Shown: piece after piece, positions 1 to 7,278 of the stretch
How the letters are laid out: every line of letters begins with the position of its first letter
Position numbering within the stretch: the first letter of the stretch is position 1
Assembly (NCBI GenBank): GCA_004296815.1
Contig: SCVT01000072.1
Location: 1-14,028, forward strand
From: Reyranella sp.
GTDB lineage: Bacteria; Pseudomonadota; Alphaproteobacteria; Reyranellales; Reyranellaceae
Direction: 5' to 3'
DNA: 14,028 nucleotides
Made by a program: the position numbers and the translations under genes
The notes under the pieces: model-generated
Seen by the model: the letters and a program-made list of their open reading frames with translations, nothing else
The model's database searches: none
What the model was told of the DNA's origin: nothing

Positions 1-69
1 GGTGGCCGCGAGATCACGCCCGAGCAGAACGACCGCCTCGGCGTCATCCTGCGCGCCGTGCCGGCCTGA
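1..69 (+). CDS. C-terminal end of an unidentified protein (5' end outside window)
   Basis: Frame 1 is open from the window edge and ends at TGA (67-69), giving 22 residues that finish LRAVPA. The stop lies 8 bp before the ATG of the next gene on the same strand, the spacing expected of an operon. The fragment is too short to assign a family. It is supported by its tight spacing to the Sel1-repeat gene and by ordinary alphaproteobacterial codon use (GAG, CTC, GTC, ATC). Another plus-frame reading is open across the edge and continues to 784, but it is an Arg/Pro/Ala-rich shadow of the next gene. Confidence 0.5.
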   Translation, partial: GGREITPEQNDRLGVILRAVPA

Positions 70-77
70 GCGCCCAA

Positions 78-1169
78 ATGCCCGTCCGCGCTTCCGTCGC
101 CCCGCTGCCGGAACCCGGCCACGCGCTGCTGCGCGTGAGCGAGCTCGAGGCGGCGCCGGAGGGCCTCACGCTTTCCATCCAGCGCCAGCAGGGACCCGAC
201 ACCCATCTCGCCGACGACGGCTGGCGACGCACCGAGACCTGGCTGATGCCCGACCAGGTGGCGCGCCGCGGCGAGGTGCTGGAGTTTCACCTCGGCCCGG
301 AAATCTGCGACCGGCTGGCCGGCATTGCGACCGTCCGCCTGCGCGTGCGCGAGCCCGACATCGGCGTGGTCGGCACGACCGTGGTCGCCTGGCCCACGAT
401 GCTGACCTCCGGCGCCGCGGGCGCCAATCCCTTCGCCGACGACATCGTGCGCCTGAAGCGCCGGCATGCGGCGATGGCCGAGCCGGCTCCCGAGCCCGCG
501 CCAGACCTGCCGCCGGCCTTCGAGCCGCCACCAGCCCCCAAGCCGGAGCTGCGGGCAGCGCGCGATCCGATGGCCGAGATCCGGCCGCGCCGCGGCGGCA
601 CAGGCTGGATGATCGCGACCCTGGTGGTGCTGGGTCTCGTGGGTGGCGGCTACTACGTCTGGACCAACCACATCAATCCGCCACCGGCCGAAACCGTCGC
701 GGCCGCGCCGACGCCGCCTGCCGCGCCGGTCGCGTCGCCGACGCCGCTGGCGCCCAAGAAGTCGGTGCGCGAGACGGTGGCTGAGTATCTCGCGACCAAG
801 CCGCAGCCCGACGCCATGCTCGCCAAGGCGCGCGAGTTCGCGAAGGACGGCAACGCGCCCGCCGCCTTCCTGGTGTTCCGCCAGGCCGCCGAGCAGGGCA
901 ACGTCGTGGCCCAGGTCGAGCTCGGCACCTTCTACGATCCCCTGACGCCCCGGAACGGCTTCACGCCCGACGGCGCGCAGGCCGCCGACTGGTACGAACG
1001 CGCCGCGCTGGCGGGCTCGGCCGAGGCGCAGCGCCGGCTCGGTCTCCTGCTCGCCAAGGGTGGCGCCGGCGTGACGGTCGATCCGGCCAAGGCACGCACC
1101 TGGCTGCAGCAGGCCGCCGCGCAGAACGACGCCGACGCCAAGAAGGCGCTGGACGCCCTGCCCAAGTAG
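78..1169 (+). CDS. Single-pass membrane protein with C-terminal Sel1-like repeats
   Basis: 363 residues. Residues about 1-130 form a folded-looking soluble region of unknown family. Residues 135-165 are Pro/Ala/Glu-rich. One hydrophobic helix (about 176-195) is preceded by RPRRGG, which predicts a cytoplasmic N-terminus by the positive-inside rule. A second Pro/Ala linker (200-226) leads to an alpha-helical region (about 240-360) with Sel1-like repeats: AAFLVFRQAAEQGNVVAQ, then AADWYERAALAGSAEAQRRLG, then a third unit ending in AQNDADAKKAL. Sel1 repeats mediate protein-protein contacts, here presumably in the periplasm. The ATG at 78 is 8 bp after the previous stop and has only a weak ribosome site, so translation may be coupled. 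The next gene starts 9 bp downstream. The specific role is unknown; the upstream genes would be the best guide. Confidence 0.85.
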   Translation: MPVRASVAPLPEPGHALLRVSELEAAPEGLTLSIQRQQGPDTHLADDGWRRTETWLMPDQVARRGEVLEFHLGPEICDRLAGIATVRLRVREPDIGVVGTTVVAWPTMLTSGAAGANPFADDIVRLKRRHAAMAEPAPEPAPDLPPAFEPPPAPKPELRAARDPMAEIRPRRGGTGWMIATLVVLGLVGGGYYVWTNHINPPPAETVAAAPTPPAAPVASPTPLAPKKSVRETVAEYLATKPQPDAMLAKAREFAKDGNAPAAFLVFRQAAEQGNVVAQVELGTFYDPLTPRNGFTPDGAQAADWYERAALAGSAEAQRRLGLLLAKGGAGVTVDPAKARTWLQQAAAQNDADAKKALDALPK

Positions 1170-1178
1170 GCGCGTGCC

Positions 1179-1673
1179 ATGCGCCTTCATCTTCTTCCGA
1201 TTGCCGCGCTGATCGCGCTGGCCTCTCCGGTCGGCGCCTCGGCGCAGAAGCCGACCCAGAGCTTCGTCTGCTCGACCCTGCGTGCCGACCTCTGGCACCT
1301 GCCGGCGACGCCGCCCGTCCTGCCGCTCTACCGCTGGACCATCAGCTCGACCGCCACCAAGCCGCCGGAGGAGATCGATCGCAAGGAGGTGCAGGCCTAC
1401 GAGCCGACCTTCGACTGCCTCGACAACACGATGATGCTGGTGCGGTCGGACACGATCAGCGGCCACGTCTTCCTCGACATCGCCTTCCCGACCGGCGACG
1501 TCGTCACTGTCGACGAGGCCTACGCGCCGCGCCCGGACGGCCGCTTCGTCCTGCCCATCCAGATGAAGCCCGACGTCCCCGACGAGTATCAGGGACGCTT
1601 CCTCTATCACTGCCTGGTTTCGTGGGAGCCCCTGCCCGCCGGCACCTCGGCCGCGGACTGCATCAAGCCCTGA
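1179..1673 (+). CDS. Small exported protein with four cysteines, function unknown
   Basis: 164 residues. The N-terminus (MRLHLLPIAALIALASPVGA) is a clear Sec signal peptide with likely cleavage after ASA at residue 22, so the mature protein of about 142 residues should be periplasmic or secreted. The mature part has four cysteines (31, 80, 145, 161), an even number compatible with two disulfides. It has no transmembrane segment and reads as mostly beta-strand. I do not recognise the family. The ATG is 9 bp after the stop of the Sel1-repeat gene, so the two are probably co-transcribed and may work together outside the inner membrane. Its TGA lies only 6 bp from the stop of the convergent cyoD. 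Confidence 0.75.
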   Translation: MRLHLLPIAALIALASPVGASAQKPTQSFVCSTLRADLWHLPATPPVLPLYRWTISSTATKPPEEIDRKEVQAYEPTFDCLDNTMMLVRSDTISGHVFLDIAFPTGDVVTVDEAYAPRPDGRFVLPIQMKPDVPDEYQGRFLYHCLVSWEPLPAGTSAADCIKP

Positions 1674-1679
1674 TCGCCG

Positions 1680-1979
1680 CTACAGCGACATGCGCTGGTG
1701 CAGGTCGAACATGATCCAGAAGCTGCCGCCCACCATGATGAAGAGCAGCAGGCAGGTGAATACCAGCGCCAGGATGTTCTCCTTGGGCGTTGTCGTGAAG
1801 TTGATGTGCAGGAAGAATCTGAGATGGACCAGCACCTGCAGGACGGCAGCGATGCCGATGATCAGCAGCGTGCGCTGCGGCGGCAGGGCGTGCGTGGCGA
1901 CCAGCCAGAACGGGATCACGCTCAGCACGACGGCGAGCACGAAGCCGATGATGTAGTTCCTGAGACTCGCGTGTTCCAT
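1680..1979 (-). CDS. cyoD: Cytochrome bo3 ubiquinol oxidase subunit IV
   Basis: 99 residues, beginning [13 protein letters not shown] and close in length to E. coli CyoD. Three transmembrane helices lie at about 10-29, 37-56 and 68-92. The conserved second-helix motif QVLVHLRFFLHIN (48-60) is typical of the COX4_pro/CyoD family. Subunit IV has no cofactor; it stabilises the oxidase and helps assemble the CuB site. The ATG at 1979 overlaps the cyoC stop by one base (TGATG). A GTG three bases upstream (1982) would add one Met and give a 4-base GTGA overlap; I prefer the ATG because homologues usually start at MxHxS. This is the last gene of the operon, and no cyoE follows before the convergent neighbour. 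Confidence 0.95.
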   Translation of the reverse strand: MEHASLRNYIIGFVLAVVLSVIPFWLVATHALPPQRTLLIIGIAAVLQVLVHLRFFLHINFTTTPKENILALVFTCLLLFIMVGGSFWIMFDLHQRMSL

Positions 1980-2578
1980 CACAGCAGCCCCGGCAGATAG
2001 ACGATGGAGAAGATCCCGACCCAGGCGATGTCGAGGAAGTGCCAGAAGAGCCCGAGGCGGTAGAGCCGCGAGGCGACCGGCAGGGTCAGGCCCTTGGTCA
2101 TGACCTGAGCCGACAGGATCAGGATCCAGAGCAGGCCCATGCTGACGTGGACGCCGTGCGTGCCGACCAGCGTGAAGAAGGCCGAGAGGAAGCCGCTGCG
2201 GTCGGGGCCGGCGCCCTGGGCGATCAGACCCACGAACTCGCGGATCTCGAGGAAGACGAAGCCTGCGCCCAGCAGGAAGGTGACGCCGAGCCAGCCCATC
2301 ACGGCGCCGCGGTTGCCGGCCTTCACTTGCAAGCTGGCGATGCCGAAGGTCGTGCTGGAGACCAGCAGCAGCACCGTCTCGAGGGCCGCATTGTTGAGGT
2401 CGAAGAGCTGCTTGCCGCCCGGCCCGCCCGCCGTGCCCGGGATCATGATGGCGTAGGTGGCGAACAGCAGGGCGAAGATCACGGCGTCGCCCATCAGGTA
2501 GAGCCAGAAGCCCAGCGCCCGCTGCTCGTGGGTCTCGGCCTCCTCGCGCTCATGTGCGCTCATGTGGGCGGCGCTCAT
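1979..2578 (-). CDS. cyoC: Cytochrome bo3 ubiquinol oxidase subunit III
   Basis: 199 residues, near the usual 200-204 of CyoC. It has five predicted transmembrane helices (about 22-46, 66-85, 93-112, 131-156, 176-196), as expected for the quinol-oxidase form rather than the seven of many cytochrome c oxidases. Haem-copper oxidase subunit III signatures are present: [14 protein letters not shown] (22-35), GTHGVHV (139-145) and [18 protein letters not shown] (178-195). The subunit binds no metal and stabilises subunit I in the inner membrane. The ATG overlaps the cyoB stop as ATGA, implying translational coupling. Confidence 0.97.
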   Translation of the reverse strand: MSAAHMSAHEREEAETHEQRALGFWLYLMGDAVIFALLFATYAIMIPGTAGGPGGKQLFDLNNAALETVLLLVSSTTFGIASLQVKAGNRGAVMGWLGVTFLLGAGFVFLEIREFVGLIAQGAGPDRSGFLSAFFTLVGTHGVHVSMGLLWILILSAQVMTKGLTLPVASRLYRLGLFWHFLDIAWVGIFSIVYLPGLL

Positions 2579-4548
2579 CGGCCGGTCCCCATGAGGCGAA
2601 ACCGTTCATCCTCGATGCGCTTCACTTCGGCCGCCGAGAGGGTGAACTCACTGTCGTCGTCGGACGAGCGCACGATGACGGCGGCGAACATGATCAGCGC
2701 CGACACGATCACCAGCCACCAGATGTGCCAGACGATCGCGAAGCCCAGCACGAAGGCGAAGGCGCCGAGGATGACGCCGATCGGCGTGTTGGACGGCATG
2801 CGGATCGCCTCGTAGGCCGCCGGTCGCGCGTAGGCCGTGCCCTTCTCCTTCATCTCGAGGAACGGCTCGCGGTCGGCCACGGTCGGGATGACGGCGAAGT
2901 TGTAGGCTGGCGGCGGCGAGGAGGTCGACCATTCGAGCGTGCGGCCGTTGAACGGATCGCCGGTGCGGTCGACAGTGAGCTTGCGGTCGCGAATCGAGAC
3001 GTAGAGCTGCATGACCATGCAGCCGATGCCGCACATCACGACGAAAGCGCCGAACGCCGCCACCATCAGATAGGGCTGCCAGCTCGGGTCGTTGTAGGTC
3101 TCCATGCGCCGCGGCATGCCCTTCAGGCCGAGGATGTAGAGCGGCATGAAGGCGAGATAGAAGCCGATCAGCCAGCACCAGAAGGAGCGCAGGCCCCACT
3201 TGCGATCGAAGGCGAAGCCGAACGCCTTGGGGAACCAGTACATGTAGCCGGCGAGGTAGCCGAACAGCACGCCCGGGATGATCATGTTGTGGAAGTGCGC
3301 GACCAGGAAGGTCGTGTTGTGCATCAGGAAGTCGGCCGGCGGCAGCGCCAGCAGAACGCCCGTCATGCCGCCGATCACGAAGGTGATGATGAAGCCGATG
3401 CTCCACATCATCGACGGATGGAAGTCGATGCGGCCGCGATACATGGTGAGCAGCCAGTTGAACACCTTCACGCCGGTCGGCACGGCGATGATCATGGTCG
3501 TCACGCCGAAGAAGGCGTTGACGTTGGCGCTGGAGCCCATGGTGAAGAAATGGTGCAGCCAAACCGTGAAGGAGAGGATCGCGATCGCCGCCGTCGCGTA
3601 GACCAGCGATTCGTAGCCGAACAGGCGCTTGCGCGAGAACGTCGCCACGACCTCGGAGAAGATGCCGAAGGCCGGCAGGATCAGGATGTAGACCTCCGGA
3701 TGGCCCCAGATCCAGAAGAGGTTGGCGTAGTTCATCATGTTGCCGCCATGCGCATTCGTGAAGAAGTGCATGCCGGCGAGGCGGTCGAGCGCGAGCAGGC
3801 CGCAGGCCACGGTGATCGCGGGGAAGGCGAAGGCCATCAGGACCGAGGCGCAGAGCGCAGTCCAGACGAAGGGCGTCATGCGCATCAGCGTCATGCCCGG
3901 CGCGCGGCGCTTCAGGATGGTGACGATGAAGTTGATGCCCGACATGGTCGAGCCGACGCCCGATATCAGGATCGCCCAGATCCAGTAGTCGACGCCGACC
4001 CCCGGGTTGTACTCGATGCCCGAATAAGGCGGATAACCGGTCCAGCCGGCGGTCGAGAACTTGCCGATCACCAGCGAGACCATGACGAGGCCGGCGCCCG
4101 CCGCGCTCAGCCACAGGCTGACGGCGTTCAGCCACGGGAAGGCCACGTCCCGGGTGCCGATCTGCAGCGGCACGATGACGTTGATCAGGCCAGTCATGAA
4201 CGGCATCGCCATGAAGAAGATCATGATCGTGCCGTGGGAGGAGAAGATCTGGTCGAAATGCTCGGGCGGCAGGTAGCCGCCGGCATTGAGCGCCATCGCC
4301 TGCTGGGCACGCATCATGATGGCGTCGACGAAGCCGCGCAGCAGCATGATCAGCGCCAGCACGATGTACATGATGCCGATGCGCTTGTGGTCGGTGCTGG
4401 TCAGCCAGTCGGTCCAGAGATACTTCCAGGCCTTGAGCCAGGTCAGCACGATGGCGACCAGCAGCGCGCCACCCACCGTGACCGCCGCGCCGCCCGCCGC
4501 GATGGCGCTGTAGAGCGGCAATGCCTCGATCGTCAGTCTGCCGAACAT
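2575..4548 (-). CDS. cyoB: Cytochrome bo3 ubiquinol oxidase subunit I (catalytic, proton-pumping)
   Basis: 657 residues, as in E. coli CyoB (about 663). It oxidises ubiquinol, reduces O2 to water and pumps protons in the inner membrane. Low-spin haem ligands are H105 (SSHG) and H420. The binuclear centre has H283 in WGHPEVY with the cross-linking Y287, the H332-H333 pair, and haem o3 ligand H418 (AHFH). Quinol-site residues R71, D75, H97 and Q100 match the E. coli set R71/D75/H98/Q101, which separates this from cytochrome c oxidase. D-channel D134 and E285 and K-channel K361 (PTGVK) are all present, so it should pump. The extra N- and C-terminal helices typical of CyoB are retained. The ATG directly follows the cyoA TAG with no gap. 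Confidence 0.98.
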   Translation of the reverse strand: MFGRLTIEALPLYSAIAAGGAAVTVGGALLVAIVLTWLKAWKYLWTDWLTSTDHKRIGIMYIVLALIMLLRGFVDAIMMRAQQAMALNAGGYLPPEHFDQIFSSHGTIMIFFMAMPFMTGLINVIVPLQIGTRDVAFPWLNAVSLWLSAAGAGLVMVSLVIGKFSTAGWTGYPPYSGIEYNPGVGVDYWIWAILISGVGSTMSGINFIVTILKRRAPGMTLMRMTPFVWTALCASVLMAFAFPAITVACGLLALDRLAGMHFFTNAHGGNMMNYANLFWIWGHPEVYILILPAFGIFSEVVATFSRKRLFGYESLVYATAAIAILSFTVWLHHFFTMGSSANVNAFFGVTTMIIAVPTGVKVFNWLLTMYRGRIDFHPSMMWSIGFIITFVIGGMTGVLLALPPADFLMHNTTFLVAHFHNMIIPGVLFGYLAGYMYWFPKAFGFAFDRKWGLRSFWCWLIGFYLAFMPLYILGLKGMPRRMETYNDPSWQPYLMVAAFGAFVVMCGIGCMVMQLYVSIRDRKLTVDRTGDPFNGRTLEWSTSSPPPAYNFAVIPTVADREPFLEMKEKGTAYARPAAYEAIRMPSNTPIGVILGAFAFVLGFAIVWHIWWLVIVSALIMFAAVIVRSSDDDSEFTLSAAEVKRIEDERFRLMGTGR

Positions 4549-5433
4549 CTACTGTCTCCGCGCCGGCGCATGCCCGGCATGGTCGCCGTGCCTGTACTTG
4601 TCGATGATCGTGTCGAAGAGGCGCGGCTCGACCGCCGAGTAGTAGGTGATCGGGTTGGCGCGGCTCTTGGCCGCCAGCGCCGGATAGGTCTGGGCATCGA
4701 GGCGGTTGCCGCCGGCCTTGGCGCGCGCCACCCAGGCGTCGAAGTCGGCGGGCGTCATCGCCACGACCTCGAAATGCTGCTGCGAGTAGCCGCCGCCGGA
4801 ATACTGGCTGTTGCGACCGACGAACTTGCCGGGCTGGTCGGCCAGCATCTGCAGGCGGGTCTGCATGCCGGCCATGGCGTAGATCTGGCCAGCGAGCTGC
4901 GGCACGTAGAAGGAGTTCATGACCGTGTCGGAGGTGATGCGCAGGCTGACCGGCCGGCCGGCCGGGAAGACGAGCTGGTTCACCACCGCGATGCCCTGCT
5001 CGGGATAGATGAACAGCCACTTCCAGTCCTGGGCCACGACCTGGACCTCGGTCGTCGGCTCCTTGGACTCGATGGGCCGGTAGGGATCGAGCCGGTGGGT
5101 GTCGCGCCACAGCAGCAGCGCGACGGCGATCACGATCACGGTCGGCACGAGCCAGACGAAGGCGTCGATCTTGACGGAATTGGACCAGGTCGGCGCGTAC
5201 TCGGCGTCGGTGTTGGAGGCGCGGTACTTCCAGGCGAACCAGATGGTGAGCACGATGATCGGAACGATCACCACCATCATCACGTAGAAGGCGTCGAGCA
5301 GCAGGTTGCGCTCGGCGAGCGCGATCGGGCCCTTGGGGTCCAGCACGGCGGCGTGCCTGAGATCGCAGGCGCCTGCCAGGAGAGCCGCGCCGGCGGCAGC
5401 CGTCGTCCCCCGCAATCGACTCGCCAGCTTCAC
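4549..5433 (-). CDS. cyoA: Cytochrome bo3 ubiquinol oxidase subunit II (lipoprotein)
   Basis: 294 residues. The GTG start at 5433 is supported by a GGAG ribosome site about 7 bases upstream. The signal peptide ends at AGAC with C23 as the probable lipidated cysteine; Ala instead of Leu at -3 makes the lipobox weak. LDPKGPIALAERNLLLDAF follows, closely resembling CyoA homologues. Two transmembrane helices lie at about 45-68 and 92-110, then a cupredoxin domain with the signature AQDWKWLFIYPEQGIA (134-149). The CuA ligands are missing: the loop around GRNSQYSGGGYS has no cysteines, which defines the quinol-oxidase type. The remainder matches the COX_ARM region of CyoA. It is the first gene of the cyoABCD operon. 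Confidence 0.97.
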   Translation of the reverse strand: MKLASRLRGTTAAAGAALLAGACDLRHAAVLDPKGPIALAERNLLLDAFYVMMVVIVPIIVLTIWFAWKYRASNTDAEYAPTWSNSVKIDAFVWLVPTVIVIAVALLLWRDTHRLDPYRPIESKEPTTEVQVVAQDWKWLFIYPEQGIAVVNQLVFPAGRPVSLRITSDTVMNSFYVPQLAGQIYAMAGMQTRLQMLADQPGKFVGRNSQYSGGGYSQQHFEVVAMTPADFDAWVARAKAGGNRLDAQTYPALAAKSRANPITYYSAVEPRLFDTIIDKYRHGDHAGHAPARRQ

Positions 5434-5511
5434 GCTCTCTCCACCCGACTTATTGAACTGTCAGGGCAGATTGAAGCTAGCTCTTGTGTTGGGCAACGAT
5501 TTCTTTTGCCG

Positions 5512-5537
5512 ACCTGACGTCAGGTTTCGTTCAGGTC
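5512..5537. promoter_or_regulatory. Perfect 14-bp palindrome plus third half-site upstream of cyoA
   Basis: ACCTGACGTCAGGT (5512-5525) is its own reverse complement. A further TCAGGT follows at 5531-5536, 11 bp (one helical turn) after the previous copy. Alternatively GACCTGA (5511-5517) can pair with TCAGGTC (5531-5537) around a 13-base loop. The site is about 79 bp upstream of the cyoA start and just 3' of the small membrane-protein gene. Position and symmetry suggest a regulator-binding operator. A terminator is less likely because no T-run follows on the minus strand. I cannot name the regulator, and I found no FNR-type TTGAT-N4-ATCAA box in the gap. Confidence 0.5.
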
Positions 5538-5544
5538 TTCGCGC

Positions 5545-5922
5545 TCAAGTCTTTTGGCCGGGCACCGGCGTCGCGTTGGGAGTCTTGCCCTGCGGGTCCT
5601 TCGCCGTGCAGACGTCGGCCCTGAGCCGCTCCTTGAGCGTGGCGATCTGGTCCTCGATCTGCTTGTTGGCCGCCTTCTGCTTCTCGATCTGGTCTTCCAA
5701 TGCCTTCACCTGCGCGGCATCGGGGCCAGCCGGTGCAGGCGGCGCCGGCGGTGCGGGGAGCTGGACCGCCACGTTCACGATCGGACGGTAGAAGAGGTAC
5801 CAGCCGAGCCCCAGGCCGGCGGCCAGGAGGAAGAAACCGCCGAGCAAGCCACCCATGATCCAGGGCCAACGGACGGCTGGGCGTTCCGGCGGAGGCGTCG
5901 GTGACGTTTGCGTGTCGGCCAT
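5545..5922 (-). CDS. Small single-pass membrane protein with proline-rich linker and coiled coil
   Basis: 125 residues. A short polar, Pro-rich N-terminus (1-18) precedes one strong transmembrane helix (about 21-44, WIMGGLLGGFFLLAAGLGLGW), a Pro/Ala linker (55-68) and a heptad-like charged helix (about 70-101, ALEDQIEKQKAANKQIEDQ) that should form a coiled coil. It ends in a Pro/Lys-rich tail with a single cysteine (C105). The probable topology is N-in with the coiled coil in the periplasm. I do not recognise a family. A GGGAG ribosome site lies 12 bases before the ATG. It is on the same strand as cyoA but 111 bp upstream with a palindrome between, so co-transcription is uncertain. An overlapping minus-strand reading (5531-5929) lacks these protein-like features. 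Confidence 0.7.
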   Translation of the reverse strand: MADTQTSPTPPPERPAVRWPWIMGGLLGGFFLLAAGLGLGWYLFYRPIVNVAVQLPAPPAPPAPAGPDAAQVKALEDQIEKQKAANKQIEDQIATLKERLRADVCTAKDPQGKTPNATPVPGQKT

Positions 5923-5960
5923 ATGCCAAATGGGCTCCCGATGAAGGCGGCAGTCAACAC

Positions 5961-5974
5961 CCGCCGCGCGGCGG
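5961..5974. repeat. Perfect GC-only 14-bp palindrome in the divergent intergenic region
   Basis: CCGCCGCGCGGCGG is self-complementary and lies about 39 bp upstream of the small membrane-protein start. It could fold as a CCGCC/GGCGG hairpin with a GCGC loop in the leader of that gene. In such GC-rich DNA a palindrome of this composition may arise by chance. Confidence 0.3.
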
Positions 5975-6002
5975 AATTGGGGCGTCCCGGCGGAGTCCTT
6001 GT

Positions 6003-6043
6003 GCCGACCGAATTGCGATATAAGTGTATATGCACCTGTCGGC
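6003..6043. promoter_or_regulatory. AT-rich core of the divergent promoter region
   Basis: The 182-bp gap between the divergent starts at 5922 and 6105 contains one conspicuously AT-rich block (6011-6033) in otherwise GC-rich DNA. It holds a TATAAG (6019-6024) that could serve as a -10 element for the thiolase operon, though I see no good -35 at 17 bp. It also has a near-palindrome GTGTATATGCAC (6024-6035, 10 of 12 symmetric), and outer arms GCCGAC (6003-6008) and GTCGGC (6038-6043). Regulator binding is plausible but unproven. Confidence 0.35.
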
Positions 6044-6104
6044 CAGCCTCGACCCGCTCCCGCGGGCCGTCTAGGGTCGCCGCAACGAAGCGAAGGAGTA
6101 TCCC

Positions 6105-7274
6105 ATGACCGCGTGCATCGTCGGTTGGTCCCACGGCAAGTTCGGCAAGCTCGACGGCGAGACCAGCGAATCGCTCATCGTGAAGGCGGCGTCCGAGGCG
6201 ATTGCCCATGCCGGCATCGAGCCGAAGGACGTGGACGTGATCTACGTCGGCAACATGAACGGCGGCTTCGTGCGCCAGGAGTTCCACTCCTCGCTGCCCC
6301 TGCAGACCCATCCCGACCTGCGCTTCAAGCCGTCGACGCGCGTCGAGAACGCCTGCGCCACCGGCTCGGCCGCGATCCACATGGGGCTGAACACACTGGC
6401 CGCCGGCAAGGCGCGCTTCGTACTCGTGGTCGGCGTCGAGAAGATGACCGAGCTCAACTCCGCCCAGGCGGGCGAGGTCCTGATCAAGGCCTCCTATGTC
6501 GCCGAGGAGGCGAACATCGAAGCGGGCTTCGCCGGCATCTTCGGCAAGATCACCTCGGCCTACTTCCAGCGCTACGGCGACAAGTCCGACGCGCTCGCCA
6601 AGATCGCAGTCAAGGCGCACAAGAACGGCGCCAAGAACCCCTACGCGCACTTCCAGAAGGAGTTCGCCTACGAGTTCTGCCGCACGCCGTCGGACAAGAA
6701 CCCGTTCGTCGCCGGCCCGCTGAAGCGCACCGACTGCTCGCCCGTCACCGACGGCGCCGCGGCAGTCGTGCTGACCGACGTGAGCACCGCGCTCGGCATG
6801 AAGCAGGCGATCGCCTTCCGCGCCGCCGAGCACGTCAACGACTTCCTGCCCATGTCCAAGCGCGACATCATCAAGTTCGAGGGCCCGCAGCGCGCCTGGC
6901 AGCAGGCGCTGAAGTCGGCGCGGCTCGACCTGCTCGATCTCTCCTTCGTCGAGAGCCACGACTGCTTCACCTCGGCCGAGCTGATCGAGTACGAGGCGAT
7001 GGGCCTCACGGCGCCGGGTGAAGGCGAGCGCGCCATCCACGAGGGCTGGGTCGAGCGCGACGGCAAGCTGCCGGTCAATGTCTCGGGCGGTCTCAAGGCC
7101 AAGGGCCATCCGGTCGGCGCCACGGGCGTCAGCATGCACGTGATGGCGGCGATGCAGCTCGCGGGCACGGCGCCCGAGGGCCTGCAACTGCCCAAGGCGA
7201 AGCTCGGCGGGGTGTTCAACATGGGCGGCGCCGCGGTCGCCAACTATGTGAGCATCCTCGAGCCGCTGCGCTGA
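6105..7274 (+). CDS. Thiolase family protein, SCP-x type (acetyl-CoA acetyltransferase-like)
   Basis: 389 residues, a full-length thiolase fold. The nucleophilic cysteine is C84 in VENACATGSAAIH. The second motif is HDCF (285-288), typical of SCP-x-type thiolases, in place of the NEAF of classical enzymes. The third is GGLKAKGHPVGATG (328-341) with H335. The C-terminal cysteine of classical thiolases (CxGGG) is replaced by FNMGGAA (371-377), again as in SCP-x-type members. The family cleaves or condenses acyl-CoAs; the substrate cannot be read from the sequence. The ATG is preceded by a strong AAGGAG about 8 bases upstream. No sterol-carrier domain or DUF35 (zinc-ribbon/OB-fold) partner gene is adjacent. 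Instead a COQ4-like gene follows after 4 bp, so co-expression is very likely. Confidence 0.93.
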   Translation: MTACIVGWSHGKFGKLDGETSESLIVKAASEAIAHAGIEPKDVDVIYVGNMNGGFVRQEFHSSLPLQTHPDLRFKPSTRVENACATGSAAIHMGLNTLAAGKARFVLVVGVEKMTELNSAQAGEVLIKASYVAEEANIEAGFAGIFGKITSAYFQRYGDKSDALAKIAVKAHKNGAKNPYAHFQKEFAYEFCRTPSDKNPFVAGPLKRTDCSPVTDGAAAVVLTDVSTALGMKQAIAFRAAEHVNDFLPMSKRDIIKFEGPQRAWQQALKSARLDLLDLSFVESHDCFTSAELIEYEAMGLTAPGEGERAIHEGWVERDGKLPVNVSGGLKAKGHPVGATGVSMHVMAAMQLAGTAPEGLQLPKAKLGGVFNMGGAAVANYVSILEPLR

Positions 7275-7278
7275 GCTG

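Noticed and set aside
2648..5110. An 820-codon minus-strand open frame overlapping cyoB and cyoA
   Set aside because: It is a frame-shifted copy of the real genes, Arg/His/Pro-rich with no recognisable motif.
1680..5433. Cytochrome c oxidase (aa3) instead of ubiquinol oxidase
   Set aside because: Subunit II lacks all CuA cysteines and is a probable lipoprotein, and subunit I keeps the quinol residues R71, D75, H97 and Q100.
2554..5517. A 987-codon plus-strand open frame opposite cyoABCD
   Set aside because: It is rich in His, Asp, Arg and Glu with no domain-like pattern and lies exactly antisense to four strongly identified oxidase genes. It is a high-GC shadow frame.
5511..5537. Reading the cyo upstream inverted repeat as an intrinsic terminator for the small membrane-protein gene
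   Set aside because: No T-run follows on the minus strand, and the 14-mer symmetry fits a protein-binding site better.
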